Below are positions 1-6,295 of a stretch of 12,372 nt of DNA, in pieces. The stretch covers positions 1 to 12,372 of the forward strand of contig CANCKG010000005.1 in the NCBI GenBank assembly GCA_947378515.1, in the 5' to 3' direction. Positions within the stretch are counted from its first letter, which is position 1; each line of letters opens with the position of its first letter. The notes under the pieces are model-generated. The model did no database searches and was not told the DNA's origin. It saw only the letters and a program-made list of their open reading frames with translations. Both the position numbers and the translations under genes were made by a program. Origin of the DNA: Gammaproteobacteria bacterium. GTDB taxonomy: Bacteria > Pseudomonadota > Gammaproteobacteria > CAISUE01.

Positions 1-315
1 AACTAACAAGCCTAAACCCAATATGCCTAAAATAACAGCAAAACGCCACGCTTGGCGTGAACTAATTTTACCGGTGGGAATCGGGCGATTACTGGTTCGA
101 TTCATGATCGCATCGAAACGTTGATCGACCAGATGATTAACTACCGCTGCTGATCCAGCACTAAAAGCGATGCCGATTAACGCTAGCGCCATTAAGCCTA
201 TCGGTGGCCAACCGGGAACCGCTAAAAACATCCCCACCAAGCTGGTGATCAACATCAACAATACCACTCGCGGCTTGGTCAATTCTAAATAAGCTCGCCA
301 TTGTTGCCGCATCAT
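1..315 (-). CDS. cyoE/ctaB: Heme O synthase (protoheme IX farnesyltransferase), N-terminal part
   Basis: Integral-membrane prenyltransferase that attaches a farnesyl group to protoheme IX, giving heme O, the precursor of heme A. Only the first 105 residues are in the window; the gene continues past position 1. Visible are the conserved E-L-T-K-P-R-V start (residues 11-17), a hydrophobic helix (about 18-35), a second helix (about 40-58), and the family hallmark N-H-L-V-D-Q-R-F-D (60-68), whose D64 and D68 form the Mg-pyrophosphate-binding DxxxD. M-N-R-T-x-x-R-P follows at 71-78. The ATG at 315 overlaps the stop of the heme A synthase gene in an ATGA arrangement; a second in-frame ATG directly after it (312) is an alternative start. 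The overlap implies translational coupling and a shared transcript. Identification is firm; only the C-terminal half is unseen. Confidence 0.95.
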   Translation of the reverse strand, partial: MMRQQWRAYLELTKPRVVLLMLITSLVGMFLAVPGWPPIGLMALALIGIAFSAGSAAVVNHLVDQRFDAIMNRTSNRPIPTGKISSRQAWRFAVILGILGLGLLV

Positions 316-1328
316 GTCACATCTCGCACGTTGGCAAATAAGGCATAATTTAAAGCCACGACCACAACTAATAATAATGCAGCACCTACATTATGGCTGA
401 CTGCAATAGGTAGCGGTAACATTAAAATCACATTCATGACGCCCAGTAGAATTTGCATTACCAACATAAAGAACAGTAAAGTTGTAAAACGTAAAATAGT
501 GCGCGATTCTGCTTTGGCTAACATATAAAGTAAAAACACTAACCAATAAAAAAATACCAGCGATGCCCCTAGCCGATGTACAAATTGAATCGTCATGCGA
601 GTTGTTTGATCGAGTACCCCACCTTGATAATTCTGACCTAACTTATCGAAAATAGTAAACGCATGACTGAAATTAAGTATGGGCACAAAAGTAGTATTGC
701 AATAAGGAAAGTTAGTACACGCTAAGGAAGCATAATTTGCACTGGTCCAACCACCTAAAACAATTTGACTAATCACGATGACTAAGCCAAGCACTGCCCA
801 CCATTTAAAACGACGTTTATCTACTTGTTTTACATCCTTAAAAAAATGGCTTAAACGCAAGGCCAATAGACTTAATAATACAAATAACGTCAAGCCACCA
901 AGTAAATGCAACATTACAATCGGTGGCAATAATTTTAACGTGACTGTCCAGCGACCGAGACACGCTTGAAAAATAACCAATAGGGTTAAGAATACCGGTA
1001 ATTTCAAAGGTGTTTGATACGTGTGCCGCGTCCATAGGCTACGGCCTAATATAAGCAAGATGAGTAACCCTAAGGTACCGGCCACATAACGATGGGTCAT
1101 TTCCGCCCACGCTTTTACCGGCTCTACCACAGCGCCTGCAAAGCCCAAGTGCACTTTCGCTAAAGCATTCGCTGAACCTGGAACAGTTAATTGGCCATAA
1201 CAACCTGGCCAATCAGGACAACCCAACCCAGCATCTTTAAGGCGCGTAAAAGCACCTAAAGCGACGACAAACAAAGCCAAGCACGCGGCTACACACGTCA
1301 AACGGTATAAAAAATTATCGCGTATCAT
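312..1328 (-). CDS. ctaA/COX15: Heme A synthase (COX15/CtaA family)
   Basis: Inner-membrane enzyme that oxidises the C8 methyl of heme O to a formyl group, giving heme A for aa3-type cytochrome c oxidase. The 338 residues form about eight hydrophobic segments. The four histidines expected as heme ligands are present: H79 (E-M-T-H-R-Y), H141 (M-L-H-L-L-G-G), H251 (F-V-H-R-L-G-A) and H312 (V-S-H-N-V-G-A). Two extracytoplasmic cysteine pairs are visible, C37/C43 (G-C-P-D-W-P-G-C) and C204/C210 (A-C-T-N-F-P-Y-C); the first is typical of this branch. The ATG at 1328 precedes the first membrane helix and has only a weak upstream purine stretch. The heme O synthase gene follows with a 4-bp overlap, so the two successive heme-modifying enzymes are co-expressed. 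No oxidase subunit gene is inside the window. Confidence 0.95.
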   Translation of the reverse strand: MIRDNFLYRLTCVAACLALFVVALGAFTRLKDAGLGCPDWPGCYGQLTVPGSANALAKVHLGFAGAVVEPVKAWAEMTHRYVAGTLGLLILLILGRSLWTRHTYQTPLKLPVFLTLLVIFQACLGRWTVTLKLLPPIVMLHLLGGLTLFVLLSLLALRLSHFFKDVKQVDKRRFKWWAVLGLVIVISQIVLGGWTSANYASLACTNFPYCNTTFVPILNFSHAFTIFDKLGQNYQGGVLDQTTRMTIQFVHRLGASLVFFYWLVFLLYMLAKAESRTILRFTTLLFFMLVMQILLGVMNVILMLPLPIAVSHNVGAALLLVVVVALNYALFANVRDVT

Positions 1329-1361
1329 AAAGCCTATAGGGAATGATTACTCTAGGCGACT

Positions 1362-1390
1362 ATTATGAGACAAAACGCCTTAAATGACCA
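1362..1390 (-). promoter_or_regulatory. Predicted sigma-70 promoter for ctaA-ctaB
   Basis: On the minus strand a -35 hexamer TGGTCA (1385-1390, 4 of 6 consensus) and a -10 hexamer CATAAT (1362-1367, 5 of 6) are separated by exactly 17 bp. Transcription would start near 1355, leaving a leader of roughly 27 nt before the ATG at 1328. It sits back to back with the predicted glmS promoter. This is a prediction from sequence only. Confidence 0.5.
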
Positions 1391-1392
1391 CC

Positions 1393-1419
1393 TTTAACCA
1401 TCCATGTATCTGATACAAT
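1393..1419 (+). promoter_or_regulatory. Predicted extended -10 promoter for glmS
   Basis: The sequence TGATACAAT (1411-1419) fits an extended -10 element: TG, one base, then TACAAT, one mismatch from TATAAT. The best -35 candidate, TTTAAC at 1393-1398, is weak with a short 15-bp spacer, as is common for extended -10 promoters. Transcription would start around 1426, giving a leader of about 30 nt. That is too short for a glmS ribozyme, and none is visible. A good ribosome binding site, AAGGA at 1446-1450, lies 6 bases before the glmS ATG. Confidence 0.5.
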
Positions 1420-1456
1420 TCATCTTCTGATTTAAACTTATTTTGAAGGAACGGCT

Positions 1457-3271
1457 ATGTGTGGAATTCTAGGCTTTACTGCGAAACGTAATGTGGTGCC
1501 GCTGTTATTAGAGAGTTTACGACGTTTGGAATATCGCGGCTATGATTCCGCTGGCATTGCCGTCATCAATGCTAAAAACCAGATTGAACGGCAACGCACT
1601 GCAGGTAAAGTCAATTTCTTAGCCGAAGCCTTAGCAAAAAAACCTTTAAGTGGTCACAGTGGCATTGGCCACACGCGTTGGGCAACTCATGGCATTCCAC
1701 ATCAAGACAATGCGCATCCACACATGTCAAATGGTTCCCTAGCCCTGGTTCATAACGGCATCATCGAAAACCATGAAGCATTGCGTGAAGCATTGCTTCA
1801 AAAAGGCTATCAATTTAGCTCAGACACCGATACTGAAGTAATCGCTCATTTATTACATCACCATCTTGAACGATCCACTGACTTTTTAAGTGCCCTGAAG
1901 TTAACGCTCAATGCCTTACATGGCGCTTATGCATTGGCTATACTCGATAAAAATCAGCCAGGCTACGTATGGGCTGTACGAAAAGGTAGCCCATTAGTCA
2001 TTGGCCTTGGCACAACTGAAAACTTTATCAGTTCTGACCAATTAGCGCTATTAGCCTTTACCCAACAGTTTATTTATTTGGAAGAAGGCGATATCGCCTG
2101 CATCAGCTCCACTGACTATCGCATTTTCGACAGTACTGGTGGCTGTGTCACGCGGCCCATTCACCATTCTATTGCCACTTCTGAACTTGCTGAGCGTGGT
2201 CAATACCGCCATTTCATGTTAAAAGAAATTTACGAACAAGCGAGTGTTTTACAAAACTCACTTGCTTCCGTGTTAGAACCGACTCAATTTCGCCCTGTCC
2301 CTTTTGGTCACGTCGTTGAAAAATTATTAGCGGCTACTAAACGCATCACTATCATAGCCTGTGGAACTAGCTACAACGCCGGTTTAGTGGCTAAATATTG
2401 GCTCGAAGCCATAGCTTTGATACCTTGTTCAGTTGAAATTGCCAGTGAATATCGTTATCGTGATCCGGTGGTCGACAACCAGACTTTGTTTGTCACTTTA
2501 TCGCAATCGGGTGAAACTGCCGATACGCTAGCTTGTTTGCGTCTCGCCAAAACTTTGCCTTATGTGGGCTCACTCGCTATTTGTAATGTTGCGGAAAGTT
2601 CATTAGTGCGCGAATCAGATGCAGCTATTTTAACCTATGCGGGTCCTGAAATTGGCGTTGCTTCAACCAAAGCTTTTTTAACCCAATTAAGCACGTTATT
2701 AACCTTGAGTTTATACAAAGCTCAATTGGATCAATTAGCTAGCCCATCAATCATTGATGTTTTACACTTACCGAATTTGATCGAACAATTATTATCTTTC
2801 GATGGCACTATTCAAAAACTCGCTAAAAAATTAGTCCATAAACATTCAGTACTGTATTTAGGTCGCAACACAGAATATCCGATTGCCTTAGAAGGTGCAT
2901 TAAAGCTCAAAGAATTATCGTATATTCACGCCGAAGCATATCCTGCCGGCGAATTAAAACACGGGCCCTTAGCGCTGGTAGATGAGCAAATGCCAGTGAT
3001 TTTCTTAGCCGCTGACAATACGTTGTTTGATAAAGTTAAATCCAATATTCAAGAAGTCAAAGCCCGCGGCGGTGATATCATCATTTTCACCAATCATCAA
3101 GGGCTGTGGAATATCGATGCCGATATTATTCAATTACCAGCCGCTCCGGCTTTTTTAAGCCCATTTGTATTCACCGTTCCGTTACAACTACTCGCCTATC
3201 ATGTCGCTGTCCTCAAAGGCACTGACGTTGATCAACCACGTAATTTAGCAAAATCGGTCACTGTGGAATAA
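1457..3271 (+). CDS. glmS: Glutamine--fructose-6-phosphate aminotransferase (isomerizing)
   Basis: Cytoplasmic enzyme that makes glucosamine-6-phosphate from fructose-6-phosphate and glutamine, the first step to UDP-GlcNAc for peptidoglycan and lipid A. At 604 residues it is close to E. coli GlmS (609). The N-terminal class II glutaminase domain starts M-C-G-I-L-G, with C2 as nucleophile once Met is removed, followed by R-G-Y-D-S-A-G-I (27-34), G-H-T-R-W-A-T-H-G (71-79), H-N-G-I-I-E-N-H (99-106) and S-S-D-T-D-T-E (121-127). Two SIS sugar-isomerase domains follow, with A-C-G-T-S-Y-N near 300, S-Q-S-G-E-T near 350, and E499-L-K-H502-G-P plus the C-terminal lysine K599, the expected isomerase residues. 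AAGGA 6 bases before the ATG supports the start. The usual partner glmU is not adjacent. A parS-like site begins four bases after the stop codon. Confidence 0.97.
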   Translation: MCGILGFTAKRNVVPLLLESLRRLEYRGYDSAGIAVINAKNQIERQRTAGKVNFLAEALAKKPLSGHSGIGHTRWATHGIPHQDNAHPHMSNGSLALVHNGIIENHEALREALLQKGYQFSSDTDTEVIAHLLHHHLERSTDFLSALKLTLNALHGAYALAILDKNQPGYVWAVRKGSPLVIGLGTTENFISSDQLALLAFTQQFIYLEEGDIACISSTDYRIFDSTGGCVTRPIHHSIATSELAERGQYRHFMLKEIYEQASVLQNSLASVLEPTQFRPVPFGHVVEKLLAATKRITIIACGTSYNAGLVAKYWLEAIALIPCSVEIASEYRYRDPVVDNQTLFVTLSQSGETADTLACLRLAKTLPYVGSLAICNVAESSLVRESDAAILTYAGPEIGVASTKAFLTQLSTLLTLSLYKAQLDQLASPSIIDVLHLPNLIEQLLSFDGTIQKLAKKLVHKHSVLYLGRNTEYPIALEGALKLKELSYIHAEAYPAGELKHGPLALVDEQMPVIFLAADNTLFDKVKSNIQEVKARGGDIIIFTNHQGLWNIDADIIQLPAAPAFLSPFVFTVPLQLLAYHVAVLKGTDVDQPRNLAKSVTVE

Positions 3272-3274
3272 TCA

Positions 3275-3290
3275 TGTTTCACATGAAACA
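3275..3290. promoter_or_regulatory. parS: parS-like ParB-binding site downstream of glmS
   Basis: The 16-mer TGTTTCACATGAAACA matches the bacterial chromosomal parS consensus TGTTNCACGTGAAACA at 15 of 16 positions; the central CACGTG is CACATG. The 7-bp outer arms are perfectly inverted. It lies in the noncoding gap just after the glmS stop. ParB loads on such sites to segregate replication origins, and they usually cluster near oriC. The mismatch falls in the core, so binding may be weaker than at the recF site. Function is inferred from sequence. Confidence 0.6.
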
Positions 3291-3342
3291 ATCGAATGCA
3301 GTCATGCGCTGAATAATTGCCTTTTTTATTCTAGGATAAGTC

Positions 3343-4107
3343 GTGTTTAAGCTAAGAAAAATTCTAAACCTAATATTTGTTTTTACTTTAGTTGCGCTAC
3401 TAACTCATGCAGAAGCGTGTGAAACATCTTCCACCCTCTATCAAGCGGGTTTATTATTAAATTTAAATAATGGTGTTTTTGCAGGGTCTATACCCTTGTC
3501 GGCTTTATTAAAGAAAGGTAATTTTGGTTTAGGTGCGTCTGACGGTGCACCAGGCGAATTAATCATTCTCGATGGCAAGCCTTATTTAGGCGATGCCGCT
3601 GGTGTACCGCGTTTATTATCTGGCAATACTAACGCTACTTTTGTTCAAGTTACTAATTTTAAACCAACGCAAACAATGACCCTTAACAATATTCATAGTT
3701 TAGAAGAATTAGGTAAAACCATTGACACATTATTACCCTCGAAAAATATTTTTTATGCACTTAAAATTGAAGGCACTTTTAAGGTTATTAAATTACGCAA
3801 TTTTTCAAAGCCCGTAAACACTAAAATCCCACTTTATGCTTGGCTTAAACAATACCAGGTAATTTCGTATCCTAAAAACATCAGGGGTACGATGGTCGCT
3901 TTTCGCTCACCCAACTATGCTCATACGATTGCCGTAAGCGGTTATCATTTGCACTTTATTAGCTACAACCACGATTTACTTGGCCATGTCTATGACTTAG
4001 CATTTGATCATGCCAAAGTGAGCATTGAACCTTTATTTTATTTTTCACTAGCATTACCCGATAGCCCCGACTTTTTAAAAGCGTCATTAGATGAAACTCA
4101 AGCTTAA
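3343..4107 (+). CDS. alsD/budA: Exported alpha-acetolactate decarboxylase
   Basis: Converts 2-acetolactate to acetoin and CO2. Family features run the whole length: L-Y-Q (32-34), G-V-F-A-G-S-I (44-50), F-G-L-G-A-S-D-G-x-x-G-E-L-I-I-L-D-G (61-78), L-P-S-K-N-I-F-Y-A-L-K-I-E-G-T-F (131-146), and G-Y-H-L-H-F-I (200-206) with G-H (214-215). H202, H204 and H215 have the same 2- and 11-residue spacing as the zinc ligands His194/196/207 of the Bacillus (Brevibacillus) enzyme. E72, R188 and E251 are likely counterparts of its catalytic Glu and Arg residues. Residues 1-25 form a signal peptide with a basic start, a hydrophobic core and T-H-A-E-A-C, so export is likely. The start is GTG, with AGGA 6 bases upstream. 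An exported gene 20 bp downstream probably shares its transcript. No acetolactate synthase gene is nearby. Confidence 0.88.
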   Translation: MFKLRKILNLIFVFTLVALLTHAEACETSSTLYQAGLLLNLNNGVFAGSIPLSALLKKGNFGLGASDGAPGELIILDGKPYLGDAAGVPRLLSGNTNATFVQVTNFKPTQTMTLNNIHSLEELGKTIDTLLPSKNIFYALKIEGTFKVIKLRNFSKPVNTKIPLYAWLKQYQVISYPKNIRGTMVAFRSPNYAHTIAVSGYHLHFISYNHDLLGHVYDLAFDHAKVSIEPLFYFSLALPDSPDFLKASLDETQA

Positions 4108-4127
4108 AATAATAAGGATTCTTTATC

Positions 4128-5054
4128 GTGAAATTTATAAAAAAAATAGCATTGATATCCTTCTTATCAGTCAATAGCCTTAGTTTTGCGACTCCCGCCA
4201 TTACGCCGCTAATAGCTACCCAATCACATGAAGGTCCTGTTTATGTTGCCTCACAAGACAGACTGTATTTTACCACCAAGCCTGCCCTTAACAATGGCAA
4301 ACTGAGTAATGCGATTGCATATCTTGATTTAAAGAAAAATCAAGTGGTCATGTTTATCAGTGATGCTAATATGGCCAATGGCATGACTTTATCAGCAGAT
4401 GGTAATTCATTATTAGTTGCCGAACAAGGCTCTTATGAAATGCCTGGTGCTATTAGCGAAATCGATTTATTCACTAAAAAACGTTATGTATTAACAGATA
4501 ATTTTGAAGGCAAACAGTTCAACTCACCGAATAAAGTCATTCAAAATAAAAACGGCATCATCTATTTTAGTGATCCATCGTATGGTTATAATCAAGACTT
4601 TAAAAAAAATCCACTACTGGATAATGGCGTCTATGCTTTTGATCGGACGCTTGGAAAAACCACCTTATTAACCACTACCTTAAAAATGCCGCATGGCTTA
4701 GCATTAACCGATGACGATAAAACGTTACTGATTGGGGACACTGAAGCTATCGATGGCATACACCCTTATGATCAAACTAAAAGGCATAATATTTATCGTG
4801 CAGCACTGAAAAATGATTTAGCAATCAAGACCATATCTCCTTTCATTACCATTCCTCAGGGGATTGCAGACGGCATTATAATCGTTAATACGCATATTTA
4901 TGCCGCAACAGCTAAAGGCATCATGCATTATGATGCTCAAGGTCGCTTAATCGAATGCTTAATCATGCCTGTCGAAGCATTTAATCTTGTCTTGACTAAT
5001 AAAAATAATATATTCATTACAACGAACACCGCTATTTATAGCGCACAACTTTAG
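4128..5054 (+). CDS. Exported SMP-30/gluconolactonase-like beta-propeller protein
   Basis: Probable periplasmic six-bladed beta-propeller of the SMP-30/gluconolactonase/LRE-like family, whose members often hydrolyse lactones with one divalent metal. Residues 1-21 are a signal peptide with a likely cut after S-F-A. Family landmarks appear in order: E-G-P-V-Y (E35), M-A-N-G-M-T-L-S-A-D-G (82-92), F-N-S-P-N-K-V (131-137), I-Y-F-S-D-P (145-150), M-P-H-G-L-A-L (187-193), A-D-G-I (247-250) and Y-A-A-T-A-K-G-I (258-265). E35, an Asn of N-S-P-N and D248 are plausible metal ligands. The usual P-N-G reads P-H-G, so a further Asn ligand position is His189, and N-S-P-N-D reads N-S-P-N-K. The start is GTG with AAGGA (4114-4118) 9 bases before it. 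The substrate is unknown. Its pairing with an exported acetolactate decarboxylase suggests a joint extracytoplasmic role, which is inference. Confidence 0.8.
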   Translation: MKFIKKIALISFLSVNSLSFATPAITPLIATQSHEGPVYVASQDRLYFTTKPALNNGKLSNAIAYLDLKKNQVVMFISDANMANGMTLSADGNSLLVAEQGSYEMPGAISEIDLFTKKRYVLTDNFEGKQFNSPNKVIQNKNGIIYFSDPSYGYNQDFKKNPLLDNGVYAFDRTLGKTTLLTTTLKMPHGLALTDDDKTLLIGDTEAIDGIHPYDQTKRHNIYRAALKNDLAIKTISPFITIPQGIADGIIIVNTHIYAATAKGIMHYDAQGRLIECLIMPVEAFNLVLTNKNNIFITTNTAIYSAQL

Positions 5055-5079
5055 TCATAAACGTTCAGAACCTACACAC

Positions 5080-5141
5080 GGAAACTCGCGCTAATGTGCC
5101 CCCTTAACATGCACCACGGCTAAGTTTCCCGCACGTGGTGC
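5080..5141. other. Interlocking inverted repeats, possible pseudoknot or transcript 3' structure
   Basis: Two inverted repeats interlock. GGAAACT (5080-5086) pairs with AGTTTCC (5123-5129), and GCACCACG (5111-5118) pairs with CGTGGTGC (5134-5141). The order a-b-a'-b' allows an H-type pseudoknot in RNA from either strand; alternatively only the 8-bp GC-rich hairpin with its 15-nt loop forms. It lies 25 bp after the lactonase-like gene, where a transcript end is expected, but no T-run follows on either strand, so it is not a typical intrinsic terminator. The rest of the gap 5055-5226 holds no credible gene. Confidence 0.4.
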
Positions 5142-5191
5142 TGAATAGCTTATATTAAATCACTAACCTCACATCTTGAATGGCAAGCGGT

Positions 5192-5227
5192 ATATACCCA
5201 TCGCACCTTAAGGTGCGATGGGTATAT
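5192..5227. repeat. Perfect 36-bp palindrome at the recF 3' end
   Basis: Two 18-base arms are exactly complementary with no spacer, centred on CACCTTAAGGTG at 5204-5215. Allowing a 2-nt bulge, pairing extends by GGT at 5189-5191. The right end touches the recF stop codon (5227-5229), and the parS-like site begins 10 bp further on. In RNA it would form a very stable hairpin that could end or protect the recF transcript, and perhaps the convergent transcript. Neither strand has the T-run of an intrinsic terminator. A dimeric protein operator, a recombination site or a genome-wide palindromic repeat are alternatives. Confidence 0.75.
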
Positions 5228-6294
5228 TAACCTAATTGTTCCACGTGAAACATACTTAAATCAATGGCTTTTGTCGCAGCTAATACTAAAGATTCATCGA
5301 CGCCAGTAATAAACACTTGACACTTGAGCTTTTGCAATAACTGCAAGACTTGCTGAATTTTCTCTCTATCCAATTCAGCCGCCAAATCATCAATCAATAA
5401 CACCGAATCTTTACCCGTAAACAATTTTAAACACTCACTTTGCGCCAACAGCAACGCATAACTCAAGAGTTTTTGTTGGCCTCGGGATAATATATGATCA
5501 GCATCAATACCGTTAACTCGGATTTTAATATCTGCTCGATGCGGCCCATGCTGAGTATGACCCAAAAAACAATCTCGCTCGTAATCCTTAATGAATACAG
5601 CCGGCAACGACATACCCACATCCCAACCCGGATAGTACTCAACTGTTAATTTATCCAGCGCCAATAACTCTGTTAATACCCGTTCGACATGGGGTAAAAA
5701 ATTTTCAAAGTACTGACTGCGCAACGCATGAATAGTCTCCGCCTGGCTCAGCAATTCTTGCTGCCATAGATTTAACTCGGCAAAAGGTAAATTTCGCTTC
5801 AAACCTGCATTTCGCTGCTTCAAGGCACGTTGGTAACGCTGCCAGGCACTAAAGAAACTTAGTTCTGAATGAAATACGCCCCAATCTAAAAAGGCTCGAC
5901 GGCCTTGTGGCCCGGCATCAACTAAATGAAAACAGTCATGATTGATTAATTGCACCGGCACCAAGCTAACCAAATCACGCAAACTACGAATCGCCTGGCC
6001 ATCCAGGCGAATATCTGAAAGCTGCATTTGACGCCCAACACCCACCGTAAATTGTCGAGCATAAGCATTTTGCCATGTGCCTATCACTTGAAATTCTGTA
6101 ACATGATGACGAATAAGCGGGGTTAATTGACTACTTCTGAAAGAGCGGCCCATGCTCAAGACATAAATCGCTTCTAACAGACTACTCTTGCCTGAACCAT
6201 TGGCACCAAAAATGAAATTAAAGCCAGAGCTTGGCTTTAATTGAAAGACTTCGAACTGACGGAAATTACTGAGAGTTAACTGGGTTAAAAACAT
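5227..6294 (-). CDS. recF: DNA replication and repair protein RecF
   Basis: SMC/ABC-type ATPase that with RecO and RecR loads RecA at single-stranded gaps. The 355 residues match the usual length of about 355-365. The N-terminal L-T-L-x-N-F-R start is followed by Walker A G-A-N-G-S-G-K-S (about 30-37), G-R-S-F-R (about 49-53), T-Q-H-G-P-H-R-A-D (about 248-256), the ABC signature S-R-G-Q-Q-K (about 271-276) and Walker B V-L-L-I-D-D-L-A-A-E-L-D (about 299-310). The ATG is one base after the dnaN stop (TGA-C-ATG) without a clear ribosome binding site, so translation is probably coupled to dnaN. The last residues, M-F-H-V-E-Q-L-G, are encoded by a parS-like site. gyrB, the common downstream neighbour, is absent; instead a convergent exported-protein cassette follows. 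Confidence 0.97.
   Translation of the reverse strand: MFLTQLTLSNFRQFEVFQLKPSSGFNFIFGANGSGKSSLLEAIYVLSMGRSFRSSQLTPLIRHHVTEFQVIGTWQNAYARQFTVGVGRQMQLSDIRLDGQAIRSLRDLVSLVPVQLINHDCFHLVDAGPQGRRAFLDWGVFHSELSFFSAWQRYQRALKQRNAGLKRNLPFAELNLWQQELLSQAETIHALRSQYFENFLPHVERVLTELLALDKLTVEYYPGWDVGMSLPAVFIKDYERDCFLGHTQHGPHRADIKIRVNGIDADHILSRGQQKLLSYALLLAQSECLKLFTGKDSVLLIDDLAAELDREKIQQVLQLLQKLKCQVFITGVDESLVLAATKAIDLSMFHVEQLG
5237..5252. promoter_or_regulatory. parS: parS-like ParB-binding site inside the recF 3' end
   Basis: TGTTCCACGTGAAACA fits the degenerate parS consensus TGTTNCACGTGAAACA at every position and contains the full CACGTG core. It lies within recF, which reads it on the minus strand as M-F-H-V-E-Q just before the stop codon. 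A second, weaker site lies 1.96 kb away beyond glmS. Two near-consensus copies within 2 kb are much more than chance would give and support an origin-proximal ParB loading region. The genes parA and parB are not in the window. Confidence 0.78.
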
Positions 6295-6295
6295 G

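Noticed and set aside
778..1035. Short frames of 63-65 codons on both strands within the heme A synthase gene.
   Set aside because: They overlap conserved membrane-helix coding sequence and show no family features.
1420..1456. A glmS ribozyme or long regulatory leader in front of glmS.
   Set aside because: The gap to the divergent gene is 128 bp and the predicted leader about 30 nt, too short; such ribozymes belong mainly to Gram-positive bacteria.
3291..3330. Possible intrinsic terminator after glmS, suggested by the T-run at 3322-3327.
   Set aside because: Only 3-4 bp complementary pieces precede the T-run; no credible stem forms.
3959..4201. 80-codon minus-strand frame spanning the end of alsD and the start of the lactonase-like gene.
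   Set aside because: Both overlapped plus-strand genes are well supported by motifs, signal peptides and ribosome binding sites.
5127..5142. A third CACGTG core that might be a parS site.
   Set aside because: Only 8 of 16 positions match the parS consensus; it is better explained as part of the GCACCACG/CGTGGTGC hairpin.
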